A stretch of DNA of 64,000 nt from Pestalotiopsis fici W106-1 (taxonomy: Eukaryota; Ascomycota; Sordariomycetes; Amphisphaeriales; Sporocadaceae), in contig NW_006917093.1 of assembly GCF_000516985.1 (NCBI RefSeq), forward strand, positions 682,001 through 746,000. Reading direction: 5' to 3'. A program made the position numbers and the translations under genes. Positions within the stretch are counted from its first letter, which is position 1, and each line of letters opens with the position of its first letter. Of the stretch, positions 11,930-23,038 are shown piece after piece. A model generated the notes under the pieces. The model worked only from the letters and a program-made list of their open reading frames with translations. It searched no databases and was not told the DNA's origin.

Positions 11930-14900
11930 ATGGACAAGTCTAACAAACCACCAGGCGAGCCCGAGCTCGAGGGAGATCATGGGATCATGATGCAGAACTT
12001 CGAGAAGCACCTGGGGGATGAAGTTACCAGCGTGCCAGACGAGAAGAAACGCCTTATCGACGCAGTCGACGGTGCAAGTGTTGACGTGACAGTAGAACCT
12101 ACTGCTCGATCGCTAAGAATATGCAAGAAACTCAACATGTTTGACTCTAGCATCTTCGAAGGGAAAACTCCCTTGATTCTGGGGGCTGCTGAAAACGCTC
12201 CCATTAGGAGCCTACAACTCTTACTGGACCGAGGTGCGAGCCCGCACGTCGCGTGCACTCAAGGAAGAACAACGGCCCTGATGCATGCTGCATGCTCCAA
12301 CTACTCAGAGGTGGTAAAACTGTTACTGAGTCATGACTTCAATCCCGACGCTCGCGATAATGATGGTTGGACAGCCCTATTGCTCGCTGCGAATTCGAAG
12401 CAGGGCAGCAACAATGGCCTCGCTGTCAGAACAGTCCAGCAACTCTTGGATTCTGGTTTCGATCCCAGAGCCGTAGGTTTCGATGGGAGCACCGCCATCC
12501 ACATAGCCGCATTTCAAGGAAACACCGAGCTTATGAATATACTCTTGGAACACGGACTCGACGTGGATGTTAGGAGCCATGACGGCTCCACGGCGTTGAT
12601 GAGAGCAGCTATGGCAGGACATTTGGCAGCTGTCCGCAAGCTGATTCAAGCCAAAGCGGATGTCAATGCCGCCGATGGTGATGGCAGGACAGCGATGATG
12701 TGGGCGATGAGCAGAGTCTGCCACGTGGGGGTCCTGAATCATCTTCTTGGTCGAGGAGCGGACCTCCATATTCAACTTCTGACAGATGGTGACACTTTGT
12801 TGCATGACGCTGCTCGGATGGGCAATCTGAAAGGTGTCCGGTTTCTATTGGATAACCAGCTGAATATTGAGAGCCGCAACAAACTGGGCAAGACCCCGCT
12901 GATGCGCGCAATAAGTGCAAACCAGGTGGAAGTAGTCAAGCTCCTTCTAGACCGTGGATCGGACGTCAACGCACGGGGCGAGCTGGTGAAGGTGTCTGAC
13001 TTTACCGTCTCTACATCCCCCTTAACTGAGGCGATAGAGATCGGAAACCTCGACATATTACAACAGCTTCTGGCCAAGGGGGCCACAATCGGCGTACCCG
13101 AGCACGAGGAAGAGACAGCCCTTCTATTCGCTCTATCACGTGGACGAAGGGAGCAGGACAAGGTCGTTTCTTTGTTTCTGGACCGCGGAGCCAATGCTAA
13201 TTACAACGATTCTAAGACTAAGACGACTCTCTTGCTCTTGGCAATCCGCCACAATCGCTTCGGTTGCACAAATCTCCTCCTGGAGCGTGGCGCAGACGTG
13301 GACTACGAGGAGCGCAACGGCTTTACTGCCTTGTTATATGCCGCGCGGTGGGGTGATGCACAGATTGCAGAGACGCTCTTGAGCCACGGGGCCAATATTG
13401 AACATCAAGACACAAATGGATTTACTGCGTTGGTGCTATCGGCGACCAAGGGGCATTTAGCAGTCGTACGCCTACTTCTAGACCGTGGCGCCAATATCGG
13501 CCACCAAACTATAAAACTTGGAGTGACTGCCTTGATCATGTCCACCATGAATGGGCACATAGAAGTAGTGAAAGTGCTCCTAGACCATGGAGCGGAAGTT
13601 GGCCAGCAAGACGAACAAAGCGAGACTCCCCTGACCATGGCCGCGTCTAGAGGGTGTGCCGAGGTTACCAGGATGCTTTTGGACCGCGGATCGGACCCTG
13701 ACCACCGAAACGCAGCTGATATGAGCGCACTGGCAATATCGACACAGAAGGGACATTTGAGCGTTGTAAAGATCCTCCTTGAGCACGGGGCTGATGTCAA
13801 CATCACTACGGCCAATTGGAATACCCCCTTGATCATTGCATCAAGATTTGGCTATGAGCAGATAGCTGAGGTATTACTCAAACGAGGGCCCAATATTGAG
13901 GCCTGCGATGATGAGGGAGATCCGGCTTTGCTCGTTGCAGCGGCACGTGGGCACACTGAAATCACGAAATTACTTCTGGACTATGGCGCTCAGCTGAGCT
14001 CTGTTTCGCCTTCGAAGAATAATAGAAGCACGCTAGCTTTGGCGTCGCTGGGTGGTCACGAATCAGTAGTCAGGCTTGTGCTTGAACGACAGGCGCAGAT
14101 CGAGGTCTACGACGACAACAGAGACTCTTCCCTGACCTTAGCAGCATTGAATGGGCACGAGGGAGTGGTGAAGATACTTCTGGAAGCGGGGGCAAACGTA
14201 AACACAGCCACACAGCGTGCGGACGGAGCTGTTACTCCTTTGCAGATAGCATCGAGTCGTGGTCACCACGGGGTGGTACAATCACTTCTTGAAGGCGGTG
14301 CCAATCCTGAGGCTCCTGATGGGAAGGGCCTTACGGCATTGATACTTGCTGTCCAAAACGGACATGTCAAAACTGTCAAGGCGCTCGTTGAAGGAGGGGC
14401 CAGTATCGAAGCTCGTAATCAATATGGCAACACGGGACTGCATCTCGCCAGCTTAAGCGGATATGCTGAAGCTGCGAAAGTTCTCCTCGAGGCAGGGGCA
14501 CGCACCGACACCCTCGATCAAAGGGGCCGTACTGCATTGCATTGGGCCAGCTTTTACGGGCATGCTGGAGCCGTCAAGGCGCTTATTGAAGGAGGGGCAC
14601 GCACCGACACCCTCGATCAAAGGGGCTTTACAGCATTGCATTGGGCCAGCTTTTACGGGCATGCTGGAGCTGCGAAGGTCCTCCTCGAGGCAGGGGCACG
14701 CACCGACACCCTCGATCAAAGGGGTAAAACAGCATTGCATTGGGCCAGCTTAAAAGGGCATGCTGAAGCCGTCAAGGCGCTTATTGAAGGAGGGGCAAAT
14801 ATAGAGGCTCCCTTGCATGACGGCAGCACGGCTCTAGTGCGTGCGGTGGCCGATAAGAAGGAGGCAGTTGTAAAAGTTCTAGTCGAGGGGGGCGCATCTA

Positions 14901-17520
14901 CTCAAGTCCGAGATCCTCGCACCAATACACCCTTGATCATTGCGATCACCAAGGACAGTGAGGCGTCATTTGAGGTCCTTGTGCAGGCCGGCGCCGATAT
15001 CAACGCCTCCGGAGAAGGGCACATGTCGGCCCTTAGCTACGCTGCTCTCGAAGGGCGTACCAGAATGACCAAGATGCTCCTTGAAGCAGGTGCCAAAGTC
15101 GAAGGATGTCCCGGAGAAGTCGGTTCACCCTTGATTTGGGCCGTGCGAAAGGGTTTCTTGCCCACGGTTCAGGCCCTTCTAGAGGGTGGAGCTAATGCCG
15201 GAATCGAGGCACACGATCATGATGGTCATACAGCTTTGACTTGTGCGATAGAGCGCAATTCTGCCGACTTGATTCGAGCCCTTCTCAAAGCTGGGGCGAA
15301 TATCGAAGGTCGACATAAGAATGGACGAACCCCTTTGCTTATTGCAGCAGCTGACGGACACCCTGTTGCTGTGAAGACGCTTCTTGAGGCGGAGGCGGAC
15401 GTTGATGCTTCGGATCCGATCAAGGGCTTGACTGCTTTGATGTGGGCCTTACGGATGCGGCATAAAGAGGTGGTTGAAATCATGCTTGAAAAAGCACAGG
15501 AGACTTCCCATCTTGAGGTCGGCGCGGCGGATGAACCAGTATTAGCTTGGATTTTCAATCGCTTCGAGTCCCTGATGGCGAAATTTTTGTCCACAGCAAG
15601 CAAGTCCAGGACAGAGATCGAGGTGATGCGACGCCGCCTTGCGAACTCCGAAAAGCCTAGTCGCCGGACCATTGCATCTTACATGAGATGCGTCGACCAT
15701 CAGGTCATCAGTAAGGAGGATGAGCTGTCCTCTTGTGAACTGCCTGGGTGCTTTCAGTTGTGGAAGAAAATGCTGGGCTTTTTAACAGATCTACTGTCCC
15801 GGCAAGGTGTCTTGGGCGAAGTGCTTGAGCTCTGGCAGAGCGTCGAGAGTTTGATAAATGGTGCGACTCAACATATCGTAGCTGTTGGATACCAGGGCCA
15901 ATTGAAGGAAGATTATCGACTCTCTCAGTCGGAGGCAGCCGGCTTGCAAAACCAGATGATTGAGCTTATTGACATGATCCGCGAGGAAGCTCTGGTGTTC
16001 TTCGAATCGCCTCCCGAAAATATGTCATTGCGTTCATCACCTTTGATTCAATCCTCAGAGTCTTCGAGCACACCTAAGACCCCCGAAAAGTACCCATCGA
16101 GGAAGGACTTGGGGAACAACTTGGATCTAAGCAGCGTGGCCCCTCCTGCTCCTAAGCGTGGAGATGCCTGGGAGAAATTTGCATTCTGGCCACCATGGTC
16201 TAACTCTAGGAGCGGAGCCCACTATCTCCCCAAAATGCTAGCACTCGTCGCCTCTGGTGCGTGTGACATGGCCTCCATCTCTCCCATTTGGCGAGAAGAT
16301 ACAGATGGTTTGGAGAACCTCAAGCGCTTGGTTGGTGTGGCTCGAGAGAGGTGCGTAGTTGCTCTCTGTCAAGCTTGGCACCAGGATGCCGAAACTTTCA
16401 AGTTCGTGGAGGATTGGGTGCAGCCGGACGACGGTGGCGGCATTACCATGATGCCAGCCTCTTTGGCCGCGTTCGAAGGTGCCGTCTTGAGCGGTATGCA
16501 GAAAATACTTTGCATTCCCAGCGCTGTTTCTAAGCCCGAGGCTGCCGATCTCGTACCACCACCACCACCACCGAAGATGTGTCAGATGATACAGAGCCAA
16601 TACATCACGACGATCAATGTTGTTTTGGGTGGCATGGCCGAAAATGCTGAAATGTCTGCGACAAGTGTAGATGAGGATGACGAGGACAGCGATGTAGAGA
16701 GTGATACAGCCGCGAGTGGTCCGGCGAGTGGACAAGCCCCGAAAGCCGAAAGTGGGGGCGCCGCCAGTGCTTGTGATCAGGTATGTCATCCTCCTAGTAG
16801 TGGCTGTGAAATACTACTCCTCTACTAACTGATGCACAGAATACGCATATGCTCTTAACGATTGGGAATATCAAACACCTCCAAACTAAAGTCCTGCCTA
16901 GCCTCAATGACCAGCTTGAGAACGTCATCTCCACCAAGTTCGCCGAAGGGAGGAACCAGCTCTCCGACGTGCTGCAAAACATTGGCGCACGTATCTTCCA
17001 GTCATACACGCGGCTGATGGTCCAGAAATTGGCCGAAGCTATCAGCACCGGCGTGACATTACCCAACTGGATGCCGGCGCCGGGCCGAAAGCCACGCAAC
17101 GCGAGTCCCTTTACGTATCATGTTCTACGAGAGATCGTGGTGGTAAAAAAGGATGTCTTAGCAACGGCGTCGGCGAGTCTGGCGACACATGTGGTTTCGG
17201 TTCTGCTGGAGACAGTGTGCGCCGAGATGATCAAGGCGCTTGGCAGTTATACGTCCTTGAACTTGGAGGGCTTGATGCAGGCCACGATCGACTCCGAATT
17301 CCTCTATCAGGTCCTGTCGCACTACACGACCCCGCGGGCGTCAGATCTGCAGTCGCGGGAATACAAGATGCTCGACGGCCTCATAGACAATAAGATTCGT
17401 GGTGCTTTGGCAATGGAGATGCCTGAAATGCGCAGTGTGCTTAAGCGCAGGAGAAGGGCTTGCATGGGGGAATTCAGTTGCTTGCGAAAGCCTAAGAAAA
17501 ATTATTTCAAGCATGACTAG
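11930..17520 (+). CDS. Ankyrin-repeat array fused to C-terminal half of exocyst subunit Sec5
   Basis: Exons 11930-16780 and 16840-17520 join in phase 0 (donor gtatgt, acceptor gcacag), giving 1843 residues. Residues ~70-1195 are about 33 ankyrin repeats of ~33 residues with TPL/TALxxAxxxGH and VVKLLLxxGAD consensus. From ~1205 onward the sequence is not ankyrin but matches fungal Sec5 (EXOC2) as I know it: a PKRGDAWEKFAFWPPWSNS stretch, HYLPKMLALVASGACDMASI, RERCVVALCQAW, FEGAVLSGMQKIL, then in exon 2 LMQATIDSEF, LSHYTT and a GEFSCLRKP end. Sec5 is part of the octameric exocyst that tethers secretory vesicles to the plasma membrane. The N-terminal half of Sec5 is missing and replaced by the ankyrin array, so this is not an ordinary Sec5. 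A Pro run (VPPPPPPP) lies near residue 1545. No membrane segment or signal peptide. An integrated decoy or guard role is inference. Confidence 0.85.
14465..14800 (+). repeat. Near-identical 99-nt ankyrin units with 198-nt higher-order period
   Basis: Inside the ankyrin array the string cgcaccgacaccctcgat starts at 14501, 14600 and 14699, exactly 99 nt apart. Successive units alternate between an AAKVLLEAGA type and an AVKALIEGGA type, so the recent duplication unit is a 198-nt dimer. Other ankyrin units in the gene are well diverged. Recent exact copies inside an older array suggest ongoing unequal exchange or gene conversion. Confidence 0.9.
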
Positions 17521-18455
17521 AAGTAGCACGGAGTATATATGGTTTATTGAGGAGGACAATCTTTGACAGAGAATTAGATTCTAAGTTGTTTTCCACTTCA
17601 GGTTGTGCGTGTATACATTACCAACCACGTCATTACGCCCATTATAGCAACAGTTTTCTATGGCAACATCGTGGTGCTCATCCCCATGCTAACATTTCTG
17701 CCGCGAAAGATACTGTGAGAACATTCGTGTTCATCCGTATAGACTCCGTCAAATGCACTCTCTTTCTACACAGCGAGTCTAGATAGCCTTCAATAGCGAT
17801 TTGTACCTTGAGGCTACGATTTAGCCACGATGTATAGAATAGTGTTTTTCTTTCTTTTTGGGCATGCCATGGCTGTACTAGCTGTACTGGCTGTTTTTTT
17901 CTTTCCTCGTTTTCTTTCTTTCTTTTTTGTGTTAGAGGCATACTGACTGCTGCAGTCGGGAAAAGGGTGACTGCCGTGGAATACAATAAATCGATGCGTC
18001 GTCGATGAGAGGCCTACCTTATTTTAATACTGCCACCGTACGGAGGTGCTGTATACCCGCTTTAATGCTATATTAATAGCAACAAACATTGGTGTTTGCA
18101 GTGAACAAAGGGGCTATCCCTCCAAATTGCCCTCCAGAATGCCTTCATAGCCCTCTCCGGCAGAGAGAAAACACTCCTGAGACAGCCCTTTTGGGGGCCA
18201 AAATTACCAAAAATGGCAATTTGCCCTCACTGATAGTTGAGCTGCATTGCTCTTCATCCGGCCACAGCCTTGCACAGCACAGCACGTGATGGGACGAGAG
18301 GGGTTTCCTTTCCCCTCACATGTACAACCATGTCAAGATTATTCCCTTTATGCGAGGATACTTGACATCCTCCATTCTTTCGAATTTGGCACTGCTTGGC
18401 ACCTTTTGCGTCTGTGAGTTTTTCTGTAAGCCCGAATTGACATTTTCTATCTTTG
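17521..18455. other. Intergenic between ankyrin-Sec5 and NLR genes
   Basis: No gene is supported. A run rich in ttctttct lies around 17845-17930, and the stretch from 18240 to 18450 is a plausible promoter and 5' leader for the receptor gene. No repeats or mobile-element ends were recognised. Confidence 0.55.
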
Positions 18456-21400
18456 ATGGCGATGGATGCTCGTCCCATTCCCAGCGCAACAGCGGAGACC
18501 CAAAAGATCATGAATATATCTGAAAATACCTTTGGAGACAATACGCATATCCACCATGGCGATATTATCAACAATCTTGCGTTCCGCAAGCCTCTACCCA
18601 CCGCTCGAGATGCAGAGTTCGGTTCTTTTGCCGAACAGCACAACAGAGACTGCCTTCCCGGCACGCGAGTCGACCTCCTTCGCGAAATCATGGAGTGGAC
18701 AGACAATCCATCCACCGAATGCATATTCTGGCTGAACGGAATGGCAGGCACGGGAAAGTCAACCATTTCCCGCACAGTTGCTCGATCGCTCCAGGAAAGG
18801 GGAGCACTCGGTGCTAGCTTCTTCTTCAAGAGAGGCGAGCAGGATCGAGGGCATGCGCGCTTGTTCTTCACAACGATTGCTTCGCAGCTTGTGATTTGGA
18901 AACCCGCCCTCCAGGGCTCTGTCGCGGAAGCCAGGGAGACCTACAAAGGCATTGAGGATAAGAGCATGCGAGAGCAGTTTGAGAAGCTCATCCTACAACC
19001 CTTGAGCAAGATCCAGCGGTTGGACGAGCCAGTCGTGGTCGTTATCGACGCGCTGGATGAATGCGACCAGGATGAAACCATCGGGCTTATCATCCAGTTG
19101 TTGCCACAGGTCAAGGCACTGACTTCGGTACGCATGAAAATATTCATCACCAGCCGGCCCGAGCTGCCGATTCGTCTTGGTTTCAAGTCAATAACGGGCA
19201 CGTACAAGGACATTGCCCTGCACCAGATACCTGAGCCCGTGATTGAACATGACATACTCTTATTCTTTCAGTCTGAATTCGCAAGAATACGAGGAGACTA
19301 CTATGAGGACATCCAACTTCCATCAGGATGGCCTGACAACAACGCTATCCAAACCCTTGTCCAAATGGCCGTTCCTCTATTCATTTTTGCCACGACCATC
19401 TGCCGCTTTGTCGCAGATCCAGTCTGGTCAGACCCCGTCAGTCAGTTGGAGAAAGTGCTAGAATATCGGTCGAACGCCGGTGAATCTGAGCTGGAAAAGC
19501 TCGAATCGACATATCTTCCAATACTCAACCGGCTGATCGATGGAACCGCTGGCCTGAAGAGGAGTCGCTTGGTGGATGAGTTTCGCGCTGTTGTTGGCCC
19601 CATTGTCCTTCTCGCGACGCCTCTCTCCATCGCTGCTCTCGCAAGACTCCTCGACATCCGCCCAGCGGCCATAAACGGCCGGCTCAGAACTCTCCATTCC
19701 CTCATCAGTGTATCTGCCCAGCCAGACACCCCTATTAGGATCTTCCACCTGTCTTTCCGCGATTTTCTCGTCGACCCTATCAGACGGCATGAGTTCTGCG
19801 TGGGCGAGAGAGAGTGCCACGAGAGACTCGCACACCGCTGTCTCCAAGTCCTAGAGGCAAATCTAAAGAGAGACGTATGTAATTTACAAGCTCCTGATGT
19901 GGCTGGCTCAGCAGTCGATCCCAGTGTGGTTAAGATGTACCTACCAGCACATGTCGAGTATGCCTGCCTGTATTGGGCGTATCATATAGAGCAGAGTAAG
20001 GGTCGCGTCACCGAGGTGCAAATCGACCTGTTTCTTCAGCGCCACCTCCTTCATTGGTTGGAAGCCTTATGTCTTCTAAAGAAGATAAGAGCGAGTATCG
20101 CCATACTGGAAACCCTATCTAAATACGTCCAGGTATGTCATCACTTATCAGGCGAGCTTCGGCTCAAGAATTGTTCTAACCTGGCTTAGCCTGGGACCAT
20201 GCTTGAAGGATTCCTCCGGGACGCGAGCCGGTTCACTCTGAATTGTATCCCTGTCATGATTAGGTTTCCTCTGCAGCTCTACAATTCGGCAATCGTTTTT
20301 TCTCCCCAGAACAGCGAAATCCGAAATGCCTTCATCGACGAAATGCCCTCCTGGATATCCCCCTTCCCGGTTGTGGACCCAGAATGGAACACGTTCCTCG
20401 TGCACACGCTCGAGGGTCATGGCGGACCAGTCAACTCTGTGGTCTGGTCACACGATGCAACTAGGCTGGCGACGGCGTCAAGAGATAAAACTGTGAAGAT
20501 CTGGCACGCGGTAACTGGGCAGTGTGAATTGACACTAGAAGGCCACAGCGACTCCATAACCTCCGTTACATGGTCGCAAGATGCAGCTTGGCTTGCAACA
20601 GCGTCAAATGATTATACTATCAAGGTTTGGGACCCAGTGACCAGTCAGTGTGTATCGACCCTCGAGGACGACACCACGTTCGGATTTGTTGGATGGTCGC
20701 ATGATGCCCAATGGCTTGCGTCTATCTCATCCCACGGCGGTACCATTAAGATCTGGGAGCGAGCGACTGGCCGTTGTAAAACGACAATTAGAGGCCACGA
20801 AAAGGATTTCTACTTTCTTTCTTGGTCGCATACTGCGGCCTTGTTCGCATATGGATCGCATTATGACGTTGCTATCAAGATCTGGGACTCGGCAACTAAT
20901 AAGTGCATAACGACTCTTCAAAGTGGAGACACTTCTGTTCGATCTATAACTTGGCTGCGCAGCGGTACGAACCAAATCATGTCCGCTGCGGTCAATGGAA
21001 CTGTGAAGACCTGGGACGTGACAACCAACCAGTGTACATCAACTGTGAAGGTCGAGGGTCGTCTTCATAACATAACCTGGTCGCATGACGCAACCCGGCT
21101 TGCATCGGCATTCGACTATAATATCAAGATCTATGATCTAGCGACTGGCCAGATAATATCGACGTTCGGAGGCCCTGACCACAACATCAACGCCATATCC
21201 TGGTCAAGCAACATAGCTAGACTTGCATCAGCCTCGCATGATCGTACCATCAAGATCTGGGACCCGGCGGATGGTCAATATGTTTCAACACTCGAGAGCC
21301 ACAGCGCAAGGGTCACCTCTGTAGCCTTTTCATACAACGCGGTCTACCTCGCATCAGCATCAGCCGACCATGTCATCAAAATCTGGGAACCAGAAACTGG

Positions 21401-22367
21401 TCAATATTTATCGACGCTCGAGGGTCTCGGCAAGGAGACAAGACTTATGTCCTGGTCGTACGACACAAGCCATCTTGCAGTACTATCTGACGACTGCACC
21501 ATCAGTATCTGGGATATACAGACTGGCGACCATGTATCAATACCCGTAGCCCATAACGGTGTCATAAACTCCATATCGTGGTCATATACCGCCGCCCGTC
21601 TTGCCTCCGCATCAGATGATGATACCATTAGGATCTGGGATCCAGCGACTGGCGAGTGTATATTTACGCTCAAGGGGCATAAAGATTTTGTGAACTCTGT
21701 TACCTGGTCAAATGATTCAACTCGACTTATTTCCGCATCAGAAGACTGCACTATCAAGATATGGGACGTTGCAACGGGCCAGTGCGTGTCAACGCTCAAG
21801 GAACCCAGTGGCTGGGCAAGTGCTGTAGCTGTGTCGCAAGATATGACCCGGTTGGCATTAGCAACGCCTAGTTTCGCTATCAAGATCTGGGACCCTGTGA
21901 ACGGTCAGCATAGATCAACACTTGGGGGTCATGGCAATTATGTGAGGTCCCTGGCCTGGTCGCACAACGCGGCACGCCTTGCATCGGCCGCGGATGATAA
22001 GACCATCAAGATCTGGGATCTGGCGACTGGCCAATGCATGTCGTCACTTGCGATTGACGACCCGTTCTGTAGAAAGGACTTCCAGTTTCAGAAGACTGAG
22101 TTGTACCATTTACAAACCACGCTCGGCGCTTTTGAAGTACAAATTGCTACAGAACCTCTGAAACAATCCGATTCCCCGCCTCTACTTGCATCATACGGTT
22201 TCGACACTGAGTATACCTGGCTCTCATACAAAGATCAGAATCTTCTCTGGCTACCATCAGAGTATCGACCATCAACATCGACTTTCCATGGAAGAGTGGC
22301 CGCCATTGGGTGCAGATCAGGTCGTGTCTTCTTCTTCAACTTCGCCAAACCAAATCCCCTTTCATAA
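18456..22367 (+). CDS. NACHT-WD40 NLR-like receptor with N-terminal amyloid-like motif
   Basis: Exons 18456-20132 and 20190-22367 (donor gtatgt, branch ctaac, acceptor cttag) give 1284 residues. Order of parts: short N-terminal motif (residues 20-40); linker with LPGTRVDLL; NACHT NTPase with Walker A GMAGTGKST at 95-103 and Walker B VVVVIDALDECD at ~193-204, then TSRPELPIR; a helical section; and 13 clear WD40 repeats at ~630-1180, each with a KIWD-like end. The C-terminal segment (LLWLPSEYRP, GCRSGRVFFF) could close a fourteenth blade. This is the HET-E/NWD class of fungal STAND receptors, known for non-self recognition and cell death. WD repeats here are diverged from each other, unlike the near-identical ones of HET-E. 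Start chosen at the first in-frame ATG; ATG 18462 is also possible. Confidence 0.92.
18513..18575 (+). other. Putative amyloid signalling motif at receptor N-terminus
   Basis: Residues 20-40 of the receptor contain NISENTFGDNTHIHHGD. It lies before the NACHT domain, where fungal receptors such as NWD2 carry short amyloid templates. Eleven of 19 residues align without gaps with the C-terminal tail of the phosphorylase-like protein encoded about 0.7 kb downstream. The Asn/Gly/Thr-rich, alternating pattern resembles sigma-type or related beta-arch motifs; amyloid formation is inferred. Confidence 0.65.
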
Positions 22368-23038
22368 CGGTACTCTCCATCCTTGACAACCGTATTTGAG
22401 ATTTCAGGATAACGTGTTCAGAAATGGGAGGGAAGTAAAGGAGCTCAAGGCTTGAGAAGAATACAATCATGTTTGAAGTGCCCTGCTGCTTGTCTACTTC
22501 ATGGTTACTGTATGTTCACCTTAACAACAAACCTTGACATAGCGCTGCTTGAGATACGGTAAGATTACAGACTAATAAATGATGATGCGAAATGACTACT
22601 AAGTTATCTGTTCTTCTCTCGTCCCTGGACGTAGTTGGTACCTTGACTGCGATAATCCAGGCAACCAAGGTACTTAGGACTTCGTTTCTAGCTTGTGGGA
22701 ACTATTGTTTTTGTCGCCTGCTAACCGCTACCGTTCTTGGCAAAGTGTTGCGTGTGCAATCAGTTTCGAAAATAAGGAAAGTATACACAAGGATTATAAT
22801 CACAACGCTCTGCAATTAATTTCATTATCAAGGTAGGTCCCGACGATATAGTCTAGATTGATTTTCGTAAACACATAATTTATTTTCCGTAGTTCAGCCG
22901 TAAAGTAGGAGTTCTTTGGGTACCTATGCATGACGTGGATTACGTTATCGAGCCGGGGGGGCCAGAAATGATGCCTCTGAAGTTCAACAGCCTTGTCAGT
23001 GACCATTTCAGGCACACCACAAGTCCTCATTCCACATC
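22368..23038. other. Intergenic between receptor and phosphorylase-like gene
   Basis: No gene is supported in these ~670 bases. Both neighbours are on the plus strand, so this holds the receptor's 3' flank and the promoter of the downstream gene. AT content is higher than in the genes on either side. Confidence 0.55.

Noticed and set aside
14501..14760. Regularly spaced repeats that might look like a CRISPR-type array
   Set aside because: Spacing is exactly one ankyrin repeat (99 nt), the frame is maintained throughout and the organism is a fungus.
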